The translations under genes and the position numbers were made by a program. DNA of 30,065 nt, taken from JAQIBY01 sp046546095 (lineage in GTDB: Bacteria > Bacteroidota > Bacteroidia > Bacteroidales > ML635J-15). Below are positions 7,666-15,971 of this stretch, in pieces. Each line of letters starts with the position of its first letter. The first letter of the stretch is position 1. Location: NCBI GenBank assembly GCA_046546095.1, contig JBKGYK010000038.1, positions 1-30,065 on the forward strand, given 5' to 3'. The notes beneath the pieces are model-generated. The model saw only the letters and a program-made list of their open reading frames with translations. It was not told the origin of the DNA and did no database searches.

Positions 7666-9654
7666 ATGAGTTCAAATCAAACAAACAAACCTGAATTACT
7701 GCTTCCGGCCGGTAATATTGAAGCTTTTCACGCTGCACTGGAAGCCGGGGCTGATGCTGTATATCTGGGCGGAAAACATTTTAACGCCAGAAAAAGAGCC
7801 AACAACTTTACCCCTGCTCAGCTAAAACTGATGGTCAAGCTTGCTCATCAGCAAAATGTGCGTGTCTATATTACCTTAAATACTGTCATCAAAAATGCTG
7901 AAATCACTGAATTGCTGGATGCATTGTTTCAAATGGAACAAATACAACCCGATGCAATCATTATCCAGGATTGGGCAGTGTATCATCTGGCAAAAAAATT
8001 CTTCCCCTCACTCAGCTTACATGCCTCTACTCAAATGGCTTTTCACAACAGCATCGGGAGCCTGTTTGCTGCAAAAGCAGGTATAGAGCGTGTGATCATG
8101 GCCAGAGAACTCAGAAATGAAGAGCTTGAAAAAATCTGTCATACGGGTGGTGCCGAAATTGAAATCTTTGTTCACGGGGCATTGTGTTACAGTTTTTCAG
8201 GCATGTGTCTTTTCAGTTCCTACCTGGGAGGCATGAGTGCAAACCGTGGACAGTGTAAACAGCCTTGTCGCAGAATTTACGAAGGAAAAGAAAAAGGTTT
8301 TCTGTTTTCCCTGAAAGACAATGAACTCATCAGTCATATACCGGTATTTGCACGCCTGGGGGTTAAATCACTGAAAATTGAAGGCAGGATGAAACCTGCA
8401 GAATATGTCTATCGTGTGGGCAAAGCCTATCGCCTTGCACTGGATGACCACAACAGGATACCCGAAGCAAAATCAATGCTCGACAGCGACCTTGGACGGG
8501 AAAAAACAGAGTATTTTATGGGTGGGGATGTAAGCCGGGCCATTACACAGGCACCGGCAACAGGAAAGTTTCTTGGCAGAATTGATGTCGCAGTAAATGA
8601 CCATTTCAGCTTTCACTCTGATGTGGAACTGGTGAAGAACAGCCGTCTGCGGGTGTTCAGCCCCGGAAAAAGCGAGCACTCCACATTCAAAATCAAATCT
8701 TTTGAAAAAGTGGATGCTTATTATACAGTCTTCAATGTGCCTGCACAGGTCAGATCCGGAGACGAAATATACCTTTCTGATATTCCGTTAAAAAAATTTC
8801 CGAACCGATTTGACCAAAATCTGCCGGACATCAAAGAAGAAATGCCTCAAAAGCAAAAACAAAAGACAATCAAAAAACTGAGCCACAAGCTTATACCGGG
8901 AAAACACAAAACCCGCCTGAGCTACAGAATTGATGCTCTTGCATGCTTGCCAAAAACCGACCTGCGGGAACTGGAATATCTTTTCATCAATCTCAGCCGG
9001 AAGCAATGGCAGGAGTTTAAGTTTGATGCTCCTCTGGTTCAGAAATTTAAACATAAAATCATCATAGAATTGCCGGAATTCATTCCTGAAGACCAGCTTG
9101 AATTTTACAAAAATCTGTGTCATCAGGCATTTACATCAGGACTTGAAAGCATTGCCATCAATCATCTGTCCCAGAAGTTGTTATGTCATCCGGGCACGCA
9201 TATCATTGCAAGTGAATATGTTTACTCTTTCAGTGATGCAGCAATTTTTGCACTGAAAGAGCAAGGTATAGATGATTATATCAGGCCACTGGAAAATGAT
9301 TTTACCAATCTTGTCAGAGGCAATGACAGAAGTGGTATTGTTCCTCTGTATTTTCATCCGCGCCTGTTTATTTCCCGGATGCCGGTAAAAACAGGTGACC
9401 GCTTTACTGAACGCACCGGTGAGGTATTTCTGAACTTCAGGAAAGACGGAATAAGCCACATAGTGCCGGAAAATCCGGTGAGTTTGACGCAATACCATAG
9501 TAAATTGAGAAAAGCCGGATTTTATCGGTTTCTTATTGACCTGAGTTTCACGAAACCATCATCCAATCGTGTTAAAACCATCAGTAAACGTTTGATGCAG
9601 TCTGAGCAAATCCAGCCGGCATCCAACTTTAATTTTAAGCAGGAACTCACTTAG
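7666..9654 (+). CDS. U32 family protein, RlhA/YhbU-like
   Basis: 662 residues. The N-terminal two thirds is a TIM-barrel-like U32 domain beginning PELLLPAGN at 9-17. The family signature is clear: EIFVHGALCYSFSGMC with Cys174 and Cys181, then Cys197 and Cys201, four cysteines suited to an iron-sulfur cluster. U32 proteins once annotated as peptidases include tRNA and rRNA hydroxylation factors (TrhP, RlhA) and UbiU/UbiV; the full length, close to that of E. coli RlhA, and the long C-terminal region (about 300-640) favour an RlhA-like role in 23S rRNA hydroxylation. That specific role is inferred. Protease activity is unlikely. No partner gene is adjacent. Confidence 0.88.
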   Translation: MSSNQTNKPELLLPAGNIEAFHAALEAGADAVYLGGKHFNARKRANNFTPAQLKLMVKLAHQQNVRVYITLNTVIKNAEITELLDALFQMEQIQPDAIIIQDWAVYHLAKKFFPSLSLHASTQMAFHNSIGSLFAAKAGIERVIMARELRNEELEKICHTGGAEIEIFVHGALCYSFSGMCLFSSYLGGMSANRGQCKQPCRRIYEGKEKGFLFSLKDNELISHIPVFARLGVKSLKIEGRMKPAEYVYRVGKAYRLALDDHNRIPEAKSMLDSDLGREKTEYFMGGDVSRAITQAPATGKFLGRIDVAVNDHFSFHSDVELVKNSRLRVFSPGKSEHSTFKIKSFEKVDAYYTVFNVPAQVRSGDEIYLSDIPLKKFPNRFDQNLPDIKEEMPQKQKQKTIKKLSHKLIPGKHKTRLSYRIDALACLPKTDLRELEYLFINLSRKQWQEFKFDAPLVQKFKHKIIIELPEFIPEDQLEFYKNLCHQAFTSGLESIAINHLSQKLLCHPGTHIIASEYVYSFSDAAIFALKEQGIDDYIRPLENDFTNLVRGNDRSGIVPLYFHPRLFISRMPVKTGDRFTERTGEVFLNFRKDGISHIVPENPVSLTQYHSKLRKAGFYRFLIDLSFTKPSSNRVKTISKRLMQSEQIQPASNFNFKQELT

Positions 9655-9725
9655 GCCTGAATATACAGGTATGGCAAAGTAAAAATTCGTAATAAGGAAA
9701 ATCAAATTGTTTTCAGAAAGTCTGT

Positions 9726-10175
9726 TTACAGCTTTTCATAAGCAGGCAATTCTTTGAGAAAATTTATTTCTCTGTTCTCCGGATTTATATGGCACACATA
9801 ATGTCTGAGCCCGTTGCTTACAAAAAGGTAGGGTACAGCAAAGGCAATGTTGTATTCTGCAATCTGCTGAAAAACTTCCTGTTTGATGGTGATTCCCGGG
9901 GCTTTGCATTCCACAAGCATCAGGGGCAGACCATTTTTGGTATGAACCATAGCATCATAGCGGCGCTGAATACCATGAACCCGTATTTCTTTTTCCAGAG
10001 CTATCATGCCTGCCGGTATTTTTTTTTCCTGAATAAAATACTTGATCAGGTTCTGTCTCACCCACTCTTCCGGTGTACAAACAAGAAATTTCCTGCGTAT
10101 TTCATCGAAAATCATGGTTTTTCCATCACGATTTTCCATTCTGAACTCATAATATGGCAGATTTAATGCTTGCAT
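9726..10175 (-). CDS. Solo HSDR_N-domain (PD-(D/E)xK) protein
   Basis: 149 residues similar to the N-terminal nuclease domain of type I restriction R subunits. The nuclease motif reads Asp74 (RRYDAMVH) and Glu89-x-Lys91 (LVECKAP), followed by a Gln-rich helix (QQIAEYN) typical of this domain. No helicase, specificity or methylase gene is near, so it is not a restriction system in this context. Small solo HSDR_N proteins are common in Bacteroidota and of unknown function. It converges with the U32 gene and its start region overlaps the predicted promoter of the AMP nucleosidase gene on the other strand. The domain is confident; the cellular role is not known. Confidence 0.82.
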   Translation of the reverse strand: MQALNLPYYEFRMENRDGKTMIFDEIRRKFLVCTPEEWVRQNLIKYFIQEKKIPAGMIALEKEIRVHGIQRRYDAMVHTKNGLPLMLVECKAPGITIKQEVFQQIAEYNIAFAVPYLFVSNGLRHYVCHINPENREINFLKELPAYEKL

Positions 10176-10179
10176 TTAT

Positions 10180-10187
10180 TAACTTTG
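10180..10187 (+). promoter_or_regulatory. Predicted -7 box (TAACTTTG) for the AMP nucleosidase gene
   Basis: A perfect TAnnTTTG match, 25 nt before the ATG at 10212, leaving a leader of about 20 nt. It sits just upstream of the start of the divergent HSDR_N gene, so the two promoters share this gap. Confidence 0.5.
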
Positions 10188-10211
10188 CACAAATGTAAAC
10201 AATTTTAGCCG

Positions 10212-10982
10212 ATGAAAACTAAACAGGAAATTGTTGAGAATTGGTTGCCCAGATACACCGGAACATCTTTGGATGAATTTGGGGATCATATATTGCTGAC
10301 AAATTTTCAGCATTATGTTGATTTGTTTTCCGAATGGTTCGATGTTCCGGTAAATGGACTGGATGCCAATATGCCTACGGCTACTGCCAATGGTATATCC
10401 ATCATCAACTTTGGCATGGGAAGTCCCAATGCTGCAACCATCATGGATTTATTGTCAGCCGTACATCCCGAGGCTGTTTTGTTTCTTGGAAAATGCGGAG
10501 GGTTAAAAAAGAAAAATGCCCTGGGTGATTTGATTTTACCAATTGCTGCCATTCGTGGCGATGGTACTTCAGATGATTATTTACCCCCGGAAGTACCGGC
10601 ATTGCCGGCATTTAGCCTGCAGCGTGCAATTTCATCAACCATTCGTGACCATAAACGGGACTACTGGACTGGTACTGTACAAACCACAAACCGCCGGGTA
10701 TGGGAATATGATGAACGTTTCAAAAAATACCTGAGAAAAACACGGGCCATGGCCATTGATATGGAAACAGCAACGATTTTTATTACAGGTTTTGCCAATG
10801 GAATTCCCTCAGGTGCTTTGCTTTTGGTTTCAGACCAGCCAATGATTTCAACAGGTATCAAAACGGGCGAAAGCGATCAATCTGTCACTGAGAATTTTGT
10901 TAAAGACCATCTGCAAATTGCCATTGATTCAATGCGGGAACTCATCAATCAGGGACGCTCAGTAAAACATCTGAAATTTTAA
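10212..10982 (+). CDS. amn: AMP nucleosidase
   Basis: 256 residues, matching the short AMP nucleosidase form found in Bacteroidota rather than the near-480-residue E. coli form. It has the nucleoside-phosphorylase fold: a glycine-rich segment INFGMGSPNAA at about 64-75, LFLGKCGGL near 91-99, and AIDMETATIF near 182-191, where Met-Glu contact the nucleoside in this superfamily. It would hydrolyse AMP to adenine and ribose 5-phosphate in purine salvage. It stands alone between two minus-strand genes, converging with the M64 peptidase with only 29 bases between stops and no obvious terminator. Other purine phosphorylases are the main alternative. Confidence 0.88.
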   Translation: MKTKQEIVENWLPRYTGTSLDEFGDHILLTNFQHYVDLFSEWFDVPVNGLDANMPTATANGISIINFGMGSPNAATIMDLLSAVHPEAVLFLGKCGGLKKKNALGDLILPIAAIRGDGTSDDYLPPEVPALPAFSLQRAISSTIRDHKRDYWTGTVQTTNRRVWEYDERFKKYLRKTRAMAIDMETATIFITGFANGIPSGALLLVSDQPMISTGIKTGESDQSVTENFVKDHLQIAIDSMRELINQGRSVKHLKF

Positions 10983-11011
10983 TGTATTTCGCTGAAATAG
11001 AGGAATTCTGT

Positions 11012-12289
11012 TTACCTGCCGGAATAATAATCAATGATATCGGTCAAAACAGACTGACAAACCGGGCAAAATTCAGCCTGAATTGATCTCATTTTGCAAT
11101 CGCGGTACGGCCTGTACACACCTTTCTCTAAATATCTTCCACCTTCAAAGGCCCCTACTGTATTGTCATATTCTCTGATATCCGGGGTTGGAATTGGTAC
11201 AGTATCATGCACCATATGCTTCCATTTTGAATCAAAATTCACCAGTGTGGTGACATTTGGGTGATGCCATTCATAGCCGGTATCAGGATGTCTGACATAA
11301 GCCGTGGAAGAAGTATAATACTCATCAGCCAGACCGCCAAAAGCATGTCCGAATTCATGGGCAAGTACTTGCTTTGACAGACTGTGATCAGCGCTGACTA
11401 CAGAAAAGTGGTTGAATATTCCACCACCACCGTATTTTTCTGTATTCACAAGCAAAACCACCTGATCATGCGGCACGGTGGATACAATATCCATCAAATT
11501 GTGATACGCCAGGGTGGTCAGGTATCTTTCACTTCCCAGGGTATAAAACCGGGCATCAGCTATGCTGTTTTTCCAGATATTTATTCCCGGCAAATCACAT
11601 CCGCTTTCCTCTGAAACTGCCTTGACTATCCTGAAACTAAAATCCTCTTTATGCTGATCAAATGGCGGTGTTTCTAAGAACTCCTTTACAAATGCGGCGG
11701 CATCCTGTTCAAAATCATCCATTTCGTCTGCCGTATATCCTTCAGCAACAATGGCAACATCCACCTGCTCCCGGATGTTATCTGCTCCGGATATCAGCTC
11801 TGATGCCGGTGGCACCGGATAGTCTCTCCTGTACCAGTTTTTTTGCGGATCAAAATGAAATTCCCAGATTTTGACAAGTTTGGTATCTGACCGGCGGGTA
11901 TATATCTCAATATCCACTGCTTGCCTTGGAAAGGGAATGAAGCGTGTTTCCTGAAAAACCCTGGGCCCCTCATTTACCATGTCAGAATCCTGCCACTCCT
12001 CAAATAAAGTACCGTATGGCTTACTGAAAATCAATGTTCCGTCCTCTGTCGTAATATTCAAAACATACTCACCATACAAACCGGGGAATATCGTTTTCTC
12101 CGGACCACTGTACCCGGGCATTCGCCAGACTGACTTCAGACTGTAGTCCTCAGCATCCAGAGTACCAAAGTGATACATATCCAGGCGCAAAGCCTCATCT
12201 GTAAAAAAGTCATCGTACTTTATGTCCTGGGACTTCAAAGAAGCGCCGGAGAGAAAAACAAAAACGAATAAAAGAAAATACTTGTTCAT
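11012..12289 (-). CDS. Secreted M64-family (IgA-peptidase type) zinc metallopeptidase
   Basis: 425 residues with a signal peptide (1 to about 20). An N-terminal beta domain (about 24-140) matches the M64 N-terminal region. The catalytic zinc site is HEFGH at 311-315, followed by GLADEY at 319-324, the extended HExxH...D motif of family M64. Further C-terminal Cys pairs (Cys398, Cys408, Cys411) may stabilise the fold. M64 members are widespread in gut and marine Bacteroidota; the founding member cleaves IgA, but most have unknown substrates. There is no T9SS sorting domain, so periplasmic or Sec-type export is likely. It is divergent from the MscS gene across only 43 bases. Confidence 0.9.
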   Translation of the reverse strand: MNKYFLLFVFVFLSGASLKSQDIKYDDFFTDEALRLDMYHFGTLDAEDYSLKSVWRMPGYSGPEKTIFPGLYGEYVLNITTEDGTLIFSKPYGTLFEEWQDSDMVNEGPRVFQETRFIPFPRQAVDIEIYTRRSDTKLVKIWEFHFDPQKNWYRRDYPVPPASELISGADNIREQVDVAIVAEGYTADEMDDFEQDAAAFVKEFLETPPFDQHKEDFSFRIVKAVSEESGCDLPGINIWKNSIADARFYTLGSERYLTTLAYHNLMDIVSTVPHDQVVLLVNTEKYGGGGIFNHFSVVSADHSLSKQVLAHEFGHAFGGLADEYYTSSTAYVRHPDTGYEWHHPNVTTLVNFDSKWKHMVHDTVPIPTPDIREYDNTVGAFEGGRYLEKGVYRPYRDCKMRSIQAEFCPVCQSVLTDIIDYYSGR

Positions 12290-12332
12290 GATTTTTTATA
12301 TCTTTCGGATAAATATACAAAAAATAAATCAA

Positions 12333-13559
12333 ATGAAAGAAAATCTGGGGATGACCATTGAAAAATGGCTGATGGATCTGGGAGTCAGTTTTGAAATTGC
12401 TGAGGCCTTATCTGTTATTGTAATTCTTTTGCTTATAGCCCTGGTGGGTTTTCTGTCTGACTTTCTGACAAAGCGAATACTGCTGGGAGCACTGCAAAAG
12501 GTTATTCGTAAAACAAAAACACTCTGGGATGACATTTTGCTTGAAAAGAAACTGTTCAGCAGACTTGCACACCTCGCCCCTGCCATCCTGGTCTATTATA
12601 CCATTGATTTTGCTTTTCCCAATGTAGAAGTGCTCACAACCATCATTGAAAAAGCCGCCCAGATTTTCATGATAGTCATCAGTATGGGGGTGATTAATTC
12701 ATTTCTCAATGGAGTTAACGAAATATACGACAGCACTTCTGGCAAAGAGCGTGGTACCAGTATCAAAAGTTACATGCAGGTATTGAAAATAATCACATTT
12801 ACTCTGCTGGCCTTTGGTATCATCTCCATCATTTTCAGTGTACAGGTAGGAAAATTAATTACCGGACTGGGTGCAATGGCTGCTGTATTTTTACTGATTT
12901 TCCGTGACAGCATTCTTGGTTTGGTTGCCGGTGTGCAACTTTCTGCCAATGATATGGTAAGACTGGGTGACTGGATATCTATGCCGCAACGCAATGCAGA
13001 CGGCCCTGTCATTGAAATAACACTCAACACTGTCAAAGTACAGAATTGGGACAAAACAATCGCCACCATTCCTACCTATGCTCTGATTTCTGAATCCTTC
13101 AATAACTGGAGAGGAATGGAAGAGTCTGGTGGACGCCGGATATCAAAATCCATCAACCTCGATATCAATTCCATTCATTATTGTTCTGAAGATGAACTCA
13201 CCAGTATTGGTAAAAATATTGAATTTGGCAACGAAATCATTGAAGAGATAAAAGAAAACAACGAACCACTGACCAATTCGGCAATTTACCGCAGGCATTT
13301 GCTTTATTATATGAGGAAATCCAGTGATATCTATGATGAGATGATTTGTATGGTGAGATACAATGAACCCACCAGCAAGGGTATCCCCGTGCAAATCTAC
13401 ACATTCAGTAAAATACAATCATGGGTGGAATATGAACAGGTACAGGCACAGCTGCTTGATCACGCTATGTCTGTCCTCCATAAATTCAACCTCAGAGTTT
13501 ATCAGGAAACTTCCGGTATGGACATCAGAGAACTGAAACAAGTAACACAGACCCAATAA
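12333..13559 (+). CDS. ybdG: YbdG-like MscS-family mechanosensitive channel
   Basis: 408 residues from the ATG at 12333; a longer frame from 12222 would run antisense into the M64 signal peptide and is rejected. Membrane segments are visible near 21-45, 75-95, 106-124, 150-170 and a pore-lining helix at about 173-200. The MscS beta domain follows with the YbdG hallmark VKVQNWDKTIATIPTYAL near 234-251 and NNWRGM near 257-262. The size is close to E. coli YbdG (415 residues). The family opens under hypo-osmotic membrane tension to release solutes. A possible -7 box TATCTTTC lies at 12298-12305, about 28 bases upstream. Assignment to the YbdG subgroup is from motif memory. Confidence 0.9.
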   Translation: MKENLGMTIEKWLMDLGVSFEIAEALSVIVILLLIALVGFLSDFLTKRILLGALQKVIRKTKTLWDDILLEKKLFSRLAHLAPAILVYYTIDFAFPNVEVLTTIIEKAAQIFMIVISMGVINSFLNGVNEIYDSTSGKERGTSIKSYMQVLKIITFTLLAFGIISIIFSVQVGKLITGLGAMAAVFLLIFRDSILGLVAGVQLSANDMVRLGDWISMPQRNADGPVIEITLNTVKVQNWDKTIATIPTYALISESFNNWRGMEESGGRRISKSINLDINSIHYCSEDELTSIGKNIEFGNEIIEEIKENNEPLTNSAIYRRHLLYYMRKSSDIYDEMICMVRYNEPTSKGIPVQIYTFSKIQSWVEYEQVQAQLLDHAMSVLHKFNLRVYQETSGMDIRELKQVTQTQ

Positions 13560-13892
13560 ATCTCGATCTCCGGCAGAGCACCAGATTACAAAAAAAATAA
13601 TTGGTTCATATCAGTTTCCCCTGGTTTTGTTATTCATGCAGGAATGGACAAGCCTGATCCATGGTTTTCCAGGGCAACTTTCCCTGCACCATATTTGTTG
13701 CTAATAAGCCGCCTGATGATTTCCATCAAATCAAACGCTTCTTCTTTTACGTAAGCAGAATACTTTCCATATACACATCCATTGAAAACAACCTGGTTGG
13801 ATAGCATTTAGTGATGAAATAGTAAACAATTTGTGCTCTCAGGGGTTATTTGTACAGTTTCTAAATTATTGTTAATATAAAATCAAATAGAT
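13560..13892. other. Intergenic region before the pdh operon
   Basis: These 333 bases hold a possible 57-codon gene on the minus strand (13634-13807, listed separately) and the AT-rich leader of pdhA. No clear TAnnTTTG box was found close to pdhA, nor a terminator after the channel gene. Confidence 0.5.
13634..13807 (-). CDS. Hypothetical 57-residue protein or gene remnant
   Basis: An ATG at 13807 opens a 57-codon frame ending in TGA at 13634-13636. The product has a plausible globular composition, with a helical segment EEAFDLMEIIRRLI near 22-35, and ends GSGLSIPA. Codon use resembles the neighbouring genes. I recognise no family, and no ribosome-binding site or -7 box is evident. It may be a real small gene, a remnant of a longer one, or chance. 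Confidence 0.3.
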   Translation of the reverse strand: MLSNQVVFNGCVYGKYSAYVKEEAFDLMEIIRRLISNKYGAGKVALENHGSGLSIPA

Positions 13893-14978
13893 ATGTTTAC
13901 GACTTACGACCCGTTAAAGAAAAAGATGCTCAGGGTCATCGACAATGAGGGAAAAATCCTTATCAAGAAATGGATGCCTGACATCAGCGATGAAAGTCTG
14001 GTGAAAGCTTATAAAGATATGCTTTTTGCCCGTGAAGCCGATCTGATGACGGTCAATTATCAGCGACAGGGCCGCATATACACGTATCCTCCCAATTACG
14101 GACAGGAAGCAGTCTCCGGGGCAGTTGCGCAGATAATGCGTGAAGATGACTGGCTTGTGCCTGCTTTCCGTGAGCTTGGAGCGTACCTGGCTAAAGGCGC
14201 TACCCTTCAGGAAATGTTTATGTATTTTATGGGCTATGAAGATGGTTCATTGTTTAAAGATGCCAAAAATCTCGTACCCATTTCCGTACCCATTGCATCT
14301 CAACTGGTGCATGCCGTTGGTATCGGATTTGAAATCAATTACCACAAAAAAGATCAGGTAGTCTATACCTTTGTAGGCGATGGAGGTACATCCGAAGGCG
14401 AATTTCACGAAGCATTGAACTTTGCCGGGGTCTGGAACACACCGGTTGTATTCATAATTCAAAACAACCAGTATGGCATATCCACTCCGGTAAAACTACA
14501 GACAAAATCTCATAACCTTGCAGTGAAATCCGTGGCATATGGTATCAAAGGCATACAGGTTGATGGCAATGACTTCTTTGCCATGACCAGAGCAGTTGAA
14601 GAAGCCAGCAAACATGCACGCAATGGTGATGGTCCCGTACTAATCGAGGCAGTAACCTATCGTCGTGGCGCACATACAACATCAGATGATCCCACAAAAT
14701 ACAGAACCAAAGAAGAGGAAGATGAATGGGGCTCAAAAGACCCCCTCACCCGTATGAAAAAGTATTTAATTGATAACAAGCTTTGGAGTGAAAAAGAAGA
14801 AGAGAAAATCCTTCCTCAGTATAAAAAAGAAATTGAAAGGCACTTTACCGCCGCTGAAAATTATGGCGATTATCCAATTGAAGATGTCTTTAAGTACATG
14901 TATTCCGACATGCCGGATGATTTGAAATCACAGCAGGTGGAATACGAACGTTTTTTAAAGTGGAAGGAGGGCAAATAA
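13893..14978 (+). CDS. pdhA: Pyruvate (2-oxoacid) dehydrogenase E1 component, alpha subunit
   Basis: 361 residues. The thiamine-diphosphate/Mg motif runs from GDGGTSEG at 162 to NN at 191-192. The phosphorylation-loop region YRRGAHTTSDDP is present. The first gene of a five-gene operon. The sequence resembles the heterotetrameric E1 alpha of Gram-positive PDH complexes (for example the QGR...GQEA segment and GIQVDGND) more than the single-chain AceE E1. It decarboxylates the 2-oxoacid and, with E1 beta, reductively acylates the lipoyl arm of E2. Pyruvate is the likely substrate, but branched-chain 2-oxoacids cannot be excluded from sequence alone. Its stop is 1 base before the E1 beta start. 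Confidence 0.92.
   Translation: MFTTYDPLKKKMLRVIDNEGKILIKKWMPDISDESLVKAYKDMLFAREADLMTVNYQRQGRIYTYPPNYGQEAVSGAVAQIMREDDWLVPAFRELGAYLAKGATLQEMFMYFMGYEDGSLFKDAKNLVPISVPIASQLVHAVGIGFEINYHKKDQVVYTFVGDGGTSEGEFHEALNFAGVWNTPVVFIIQNNQYGISTPVKLQTKSHNLAVKSVAYGIKGIQVDGNDFFAMTRAVEEASKHARNGDGPVLIEAVTYRRGAHTTSDDPTKYRTKEEEDEWGSKDPLTRMKKYLIDNKLWSEKEEEKILPQYKKEIERHFTAAENYGDYPIEDVFKYMYSDMPDDLKSQQVEYERFLKWKEGK
14964..14970 (+). promoter_or_regulatory. Strong Shine-Dalgarno AAGGAGG for E1 beta
   Basis: A full AAGGAGG lies 9 bases before the pdhB ATG, inside the end of pdhA. This is unusual because most genes in Bacteroidota, and most in this window, lack such a site. Confidence 0.75.
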
Positions 14979-14979
14979 T

Positions 14980-15960
14980 ATGAAAAAAGTAATGAACATG
15001 GTCAATGCCTTGAACCAGGCAATGGACCTTAAACTGGAAAATGACGAGAGTGTCATCATATATGGAGAAGATGTTGGTGTTGAAGGCGGAGTATTCCGTG
15101 TTACCCAGGGTCTGCAGGAAAAATACGGGAAAGAACGCGTGTTTGATTCTCCCCTGGCCGAAGCTGGAATTGCCGGTACAGCTATCGGAATGGGAATCGC
15201 AGGATTACGCCCCATAGTAGAAATGCAGTTCAGTGGGTTTTCCTATCCGGCTTTTAACCAGATTATTTCCCATGTTTCCCGTATGCAAAACCGCAGCCGT
15301 GGAAAATTCAAAGCACCCATTGTTATCCGAATGCCATACGGTGGCGGTATCAATGCACTGGAACATCACAGCGAAAGTGCTGAAGCCATCTGGGGACATA
15401 TACCGGGCATTAAGGTTGTTATCCCAAGCACTCCACATGATGCCAAAGGCCTTTTGATCAGTGCAATTGAAACTGATGATCCTGTAATATTCATGGAGCC
15501 GAAACGTATTTACCGGGCAGTGAAGCAGGAAGTGAAAGAAGAACATTTCACGGTTCCCATCGGAAAAGCAAGAGTAGTAAGCTCCGGTAAAGACATTACT
15601 GTTGTCGCTTATGGTGCAATGATGCGGGAAACCCAAAAAGCCGCTGCAATGGCCAAAAAAGAAGGTGTGGATGTAGAAATGATTGATCTGAGAACCATCT
15701 ATCCCCTTGACAAGGAAACTATCGTATCTTCCGTGAAGAAAACCGGCAGAATACTCACTGTGCATGAAGCTCCCCGTTCTTTTGGTGTGGCTTCGGAAAT
15801 CACCCAGATTGTCAATGAAGAAGCATTCCTGCATCTGGAAGCACCGCCAAAACGTGTGGCCGGCTTCGATACCATCGTGCCCCTGCCCAAAGGTGAACAT
15901 CATTTTATGATTTCCGCAGAAAAAATTTTCTATGATATAATGAAAACCGTAAAATTTTAA
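14980..15960 (+). CDS. pdhB: Pyruvate (2-oxoacid) dehydrogenase E1 component, beta subunit
   Basis: 326 residues, the usual length. It carries the transketolase-like pyrimidine domain with IIYGEDVG near 26-33, the catalytic glutamate Glu61 in DSPLAEAGI, and the C-terminal transketolase domain with DLRTIYPLD near 226-234. The segment GGGINALEHHSES near 121-133 forms part of the substrate site in E1 beta proteins. It assembles as an alpha2beta2 E1 with the upstream product. The start at 14980 is fixed by a perfect AAGGAGG at 14964-14970. Confidence 0.93.
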   Translation: MKKVMNMVNALNQAMDLKLENDESVIIYGEDVGVEGGVFRVTQGLQEKYGKERVFDSPLAEAGIAGTAIGMGIAGLRPIVEMQFSGFSYPAFNQIISHVSRMQNRSRGKFKAPIVIRMPYGGGINALEHHSESAEAIWGHIPGIKVVIPSTPHDAKGLLISAIETDDPVIFMEPKRIYRAVKQEVKEEHFTVPIGKARVVSSGKDITVVAYGAMMRETQKAAAMAKKEGVDVEMIDLRTIYPLDKETIVSSVKKTGRILTVHEAPRSFGVASEITQIVNEEAFLHLEAPPKRVAGFDTIVPLPKGEHHFMISAEKIFYDIMKTVKF

Positions 15961-15965
15961 AGGAG
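15959..15965 (+). promoter_or_regulatory. Strong Shine-Dalgarno AAAGGAG for E2
   Basis: AAAGGAG overlaps the pdhB stop codon and ends 6 bases before the E2 ATG at 15972, a textbook spacing. It fixes the start. Confidence 0.75.
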
Positions 15966-15971
15966 ACTACC

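Noticed and set aside
9726..10982. A type I restriction or defence island
   Set aside because: Only an isolated HSDR_N domain is present, flanked by ordinary metabolic genes.
12222..12332. Upstream extension of the MscS frame
   Set aside because: It would be antisense to the M64 signal peptide and adds a Lys/Arg-rich segment not found in YbdG proteins.
15205..15903. Long minus-strand open frame (232 codons) inside pdhB, and similar long antisense frames in E2, E3 and pbpC
   Set aside because: Cys/His/Phe-rich translations typical of antisense shadows; the sense strand carries clear catalytic motifs.
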